A stretch of DNA of 64,000 nt, from contig CACNQE010000002.1 in the NCBI GenBank assembly GCA_902622515.1, forward strand, positions 167,594 to 231,593, in the 5' to 3' direction. The position numbers and the translations under genes are program-made. The notes beneath the pieces are model-generated. The model worked only from the letters and a program-made list of their open reading frames with translations. It was not told the origin of the DNA and made no database searches. This DNA is from an uncultured SAR116 cluster alpha proteobacterium. Lineage in GTDB: Bacteria; Pseudomonadota; Alphaproteobacteria; Puniceispirillales; Puniceispirillaceae. Shown piece after piece: positions 61,674-64,000 of this stretch; position 1 is the first letter of the stretch, and each line of letters opens with the position of its first letter.

Positions 61674-63017
61674 TTAAGATGTTTTTTGTCCAGATACTTC
61701 GCCAGTTAAATATTTTTGTAACCAGTTAGCAGTCCTTATTAAACGGTCATCTTCTTCAAATTTACCTACCAACTGTACCCCAATTGGTAATCTGTTCTCA
61801 CCGCTTAGAAGGGGGATATTAAAACATGGTAATCCGCAAAGTGTCCATATAGTGCAACAGATCGGGTTTCCGGTGCTATTTTCTTTTAATAATGGTGGCT
61901 CTGATAAAGCAGATGGCGTTATAATAGCATCATAATCTAAAAATAAAGATTCAAAGAAATTTTGGGCTTCTTTTCTAATTTCTAATGCCAAATTAAAATC
62001 AGAAGCGCTAATTGATTTTGCTCTTTCCAACGCTTCTAAAATCAGTCTATTCATTTTGCCTGGATTTTCTTGGTTAATTGGAGCTAAATTTTCTAACAAT
62101 TGATATTCGTGAATTGTTTTATGGGCTGCAATCAATTTTTTGGTAGCTTCTTTGGCGTCAACAGTTTCTATTTTATCTCCCAAAAGTTCCCTGATTTGAA
62201 GAAAACCATCTTTAACAGCATTATCTGAGTTATCTAAATATTCGAGACCCAACCAAACAAACTTTGGTTCTATAGGGGGCGGTTCGGTAATTATCTTAGT
62301 TAAACTAGGTCTCGGGACAGGTCTACTACTAGGGTCCCTACTGTCATAGTCTGATAAAACATCATTTACAATAGCCAGGTCTTCTAGACAATTAGCAAAT
62401 ATTCCCATTTGGTCTAATGTTTTTGATGTCTCTAAAACACCTGTCCGAGGAATTATACCACTACTTGGCTTTATAGCATATAAGCCACAATAGGAAGCCG
62501 GCCTTATTACCGACCCATTTGTTTGACTACCAATGGCAATTGGAACATGACCCGCAGCGACTGCCGATGCAGAACCAGAAGACGAACCTCCCGGACTATA
62601 GGCTTTATTTATTGGGTTTTTTGTAACTGAAGGGTTCATAAAAGCAAACTCTGTTGTAACCGTTTTACCAACCACTATAGCCCCTGCCATCTCCAATAGT
62701 TCAATAATACGTGCTGGCGATTCTGGTTTTCTATCGGTAAATATACTACTTCCAAAACTTGTGGGAAGATTTACTGTATCAACTATGTCCTTAATACCAA
62801 CAGGAACACCGTGGAGGGGGCCAATAGCTTTCCCAGATTTTCTCATCTTATCTAGCATGTTTGCTCTGTCTGAAGCTCCATCTCTATCCAAACATACCCA
62901 TGCTCGGAGCTCATTATCGTCCATGTCAATATTTTCAAAACATTTTTCCAACACGGAAATTGCTGTGAGAGACCCTTCACTTATGCCCTTAACAATTTCA
63001 TGAGCTTTAAAAAACAT
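61674..63017 (-). CDS. Amidase signature family protein
   Basis: A 447-residue Ser-cisSer-Lys amidase. The catalytic lysine is in GVPVGIKDIVDTVNLPT, the glycine/serine-rich signature is SPGGSSSGSASAVAAGHVP and the next serine is in GSQTNGSVIRPASYCG. I use the ATG at 63017; a TTG at 63029 is also in frame. It lies 18 bases after the TRAP permease stop, so it may process what that transporter imports. Substrate unknown. Confidence 0.9.
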   Translation of the reverse strand: MFFKAHEIVKGISEGSLTAISVLEKCFENIDMDDNELRAWVCLDRDGASDRANMLDKMRKSGKAIGPLHGVPVGIKDIVDTVNLPTSFGSSIFTDRKPESPARIIELLEMAGAIVVGKTVTTEFAFMNPSVTKNPINKAYSPGGSSSGSASAVAAGHVPIAIGSQTNGSVIRPASYCGLYAIKPSSGIIPRTGVLETSKTLDQMGIFANCLEDLAIVNDVLSDYDSRDPSSRPVPRPSLTKIITEPPPIEPKFVWLGLEYLDNSDNAVKDGFLQIRELLGDKIETVDAKEATKKLIAAHKTIHEYQLLENLAPINQENPGKMNRLILEALERAKSISASDFNLALEIRKEAQNFFESLFLDYDAIITPSALSEPPLLKENSTGNPICCTIWTLCGLPCFNIPLLSGENRLPIGVQLVGKFEEDDRLIRTANWLQKYLTGEVSGQKTS

Positions 63018-63035
63018 CACACCACTCAAAAATGC

Positions 63036-64000
63036 TTAGTCTATGTAAGGTCCAAAAAGATAGTCAGGCAACCAAAGTGCAATACCTGGAAATTGATATA
63101 AAAGTACCATACTAGAAATTACTATCACGAGATATGGGAATATGCCCTTAAAAATTTCCACCAATTCAATTTGATCTTTAAGCACACCCTTCAAATAATA
63201 TGCCGACATAGCCATAGGAGGAGTAAGAAAGGATGTTTGAAGGTTGAGTGCGACAAGCATCGCGAAAAAATAGGGGTTTACCCCGAATGCATCTAACATT
63301 GGGAGAAAAATTGGAACAAAAATAATTAATATCTCAGACCACTCTAATGGCCAGCCGAGGACGAATATAATCATTTGTACCATAACCAGAAATTGCCATG
63401 GCTGAAGGTTCATTCCAAGTACCCAGTGTTCGATTACATCATGACCACCTAGGTAGGAAAATACTGATGCAAAAGTCCATGAGCCTACAAACAACCAACA
63501 TACCATTGCTGTAGCCTTTGCTGTGAGAAAGACAGAATCCTTTACCTTTTCCCACGTTAAAGATCTATATAAAATCGCCAAAACCAACCCGCCTAGAGCG
63601 CCCATAGCTGCAGCTTCTGCTGGCGTTGCCAAGCCCCCTAGAATTGAGCCTAGGACAGCTGCTATCAGTGCCGTTAAAGGAACGAATGAAACTAAAAGGT
63701 CAAAATATATTTTTGATACTGATGGAACGTCCTCATCGCGAGGTTTTGGAGCCAATTTTGGTTGAACAGACACTCTCAAAATAACATAAACGATATATAA
63801 ACCAGCTAACAAAAGGCCTGGAAACATGGCAGCGGCATACAATCTTAATGGAGACAACTCAGCAATTGCAGAGTATACAATTAACATAATTGAAGGCGGT
63901 ATTAATATGCCCAAAGTTCCGCCTGCACAAATAACTCCAGACGCAAATTGCTTATTATAACCAGCACTCGCCATAGCTGGAAATGCCAAAAGTCCCATTA
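63036..64000 (-). CDS. TRAP transporter large permease, DctM-like (N-terminus outside window)
   Basis: The visible 320 residues are the C-terminal part of a TRAP large membrane subunit, which imports organic acids with a periplasmic binding protein. The signature GGTLGILIPPSIMLIVYSAI is near the window edge, AMLVALNLQTSFLTPPMAMS lies in the second half and the family C-terminal helix follows. The gene continues past 64000. The small subunit and binding protein are presumably upstream, outside the window. Confidence 0.93.
   Translation of the reverse strand, partial: MGLLAFPAMASAGYNKQFASGVICAGGTLGILIPPSIMLIVYSAIAELSPLRLYAAAMFPGLLLAGLYIVYVILRVSVQPKLAPKPRDEDVPSVSKIYFDLLVSFVPLTALIAAVLGSILGGLATPAEAAAMGALGGLVLAILYRSLTWEKVKDSVFLTAKATAMVCWLFVGSWTFASVFSYLGGHDVIEHWVLGMNLQPWQFLVMVQMIIFVLGWPLEWSEILIIFVPIFLPMLDAFGVNPYFFAMLVALNLQTSFLTPPMAMSAYYLKGVLKDQIELVEIFKGIFPYLVIVISSMVLLYQFPGIALWLPDYLFGPYID

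Noticed and set aside
1..64000. CRISPR arrays, insertion sequences, integrases or prophage
   Set aside because: No regularly spaced repeats, transposase-like frames, integrase motifs or phage structural genes were seen.

Overview
The window is AT-rich, densely coded chromosomal DNA. It most likely comes from a marine alphaproteobacterium of the streamlined or semi-streamlined kind (SAR116-like or a relative). The reasons are the lspA–DUF3035 (BamF-like) neighbourhood next to ileS and mutL, an FMN-binding glutamate-synthase-like protein, a DmdA-like aminomethyltransferase, CaiB-type CoA-transferases, and TRAP and CUT1-type ABC uptake systems. The lineage is inferred from gene content; there is no rRNA to fix it.

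Layout. 0–18 kb is mostly housekeeping: the 5' part of mutL, a BamF-like lipoprotein, lspA, ileS and ribF on the minus strand; mscS, a ChaC-like protein, an IclR regulator, tRNA-Leu(CAA), a VTT/DedA protein, dsbB, an HNH nuclease, an esterase, gluQ, an MFS transporter, panC-panB, a GltB-like oxidoreductase and a phosphatidylserine-decarboxylase-like protein that has lost its catalytic residues. 18–27 kb holds a secreted tandem-repeat protein, bioY, an acyltransferase, a thiamine pyrophosphokinase, trmL, and a CoA-transferase / enoyl-CoA hydratase / malonyl-CoA decarboxylase group. 27–42 kb mixes intact catabolic genes (cysQ, DmdA-like, glutaryl-CoA dehydrogenase, RutE-like, two SDRs, an AhpD-like protein, a renal-dipeptidase homologue and a glucosylglycerate-type synthase/phosphatase pair) with gene remnants. 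I found seven remnants between 20.9 and 41.8 kb: an NCS2 permease, a GAPDH start fused to an ArsJ end, two 3-hydroxyisobutyrate-dehydrogenase-type fragments, a CaiB CoA-transferase and a carboxymuconolactone-decarboxylase-type protein.

41.9–54.8 kb is the most interesting stretch. It is a tightly packed divergent locus with a CUT1 ABC importer (binding protein, two permeases, ATPase), a LacI-family regulator, four NTF2/SnoaL-like proteins (three of them apparently two-domain), a two-cupin protein, a stand-alone zinc methyltransferase of the MetE C-terminal type, an RraA/HMG-aldolase-like protein and an amidohydrolase. Its divergent promoter region carries a CG-centred palindrome of the LacI-family type. 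The genes overlap by a few bases almost throughout. I infer a substrate-inducible uptake and degradation system for an unknown, possibly methylated, organic compound.

54.8–64 kb holds an outer-membrane barrel and an RND exporter fused in frame to a LolA-like periplasmic domain, then an EamA transporter, a D-2-hydroxyacid dehydrogenase, a small membrane protein, an amidase and the 3' part of a TRAP large permease that runs off the window.
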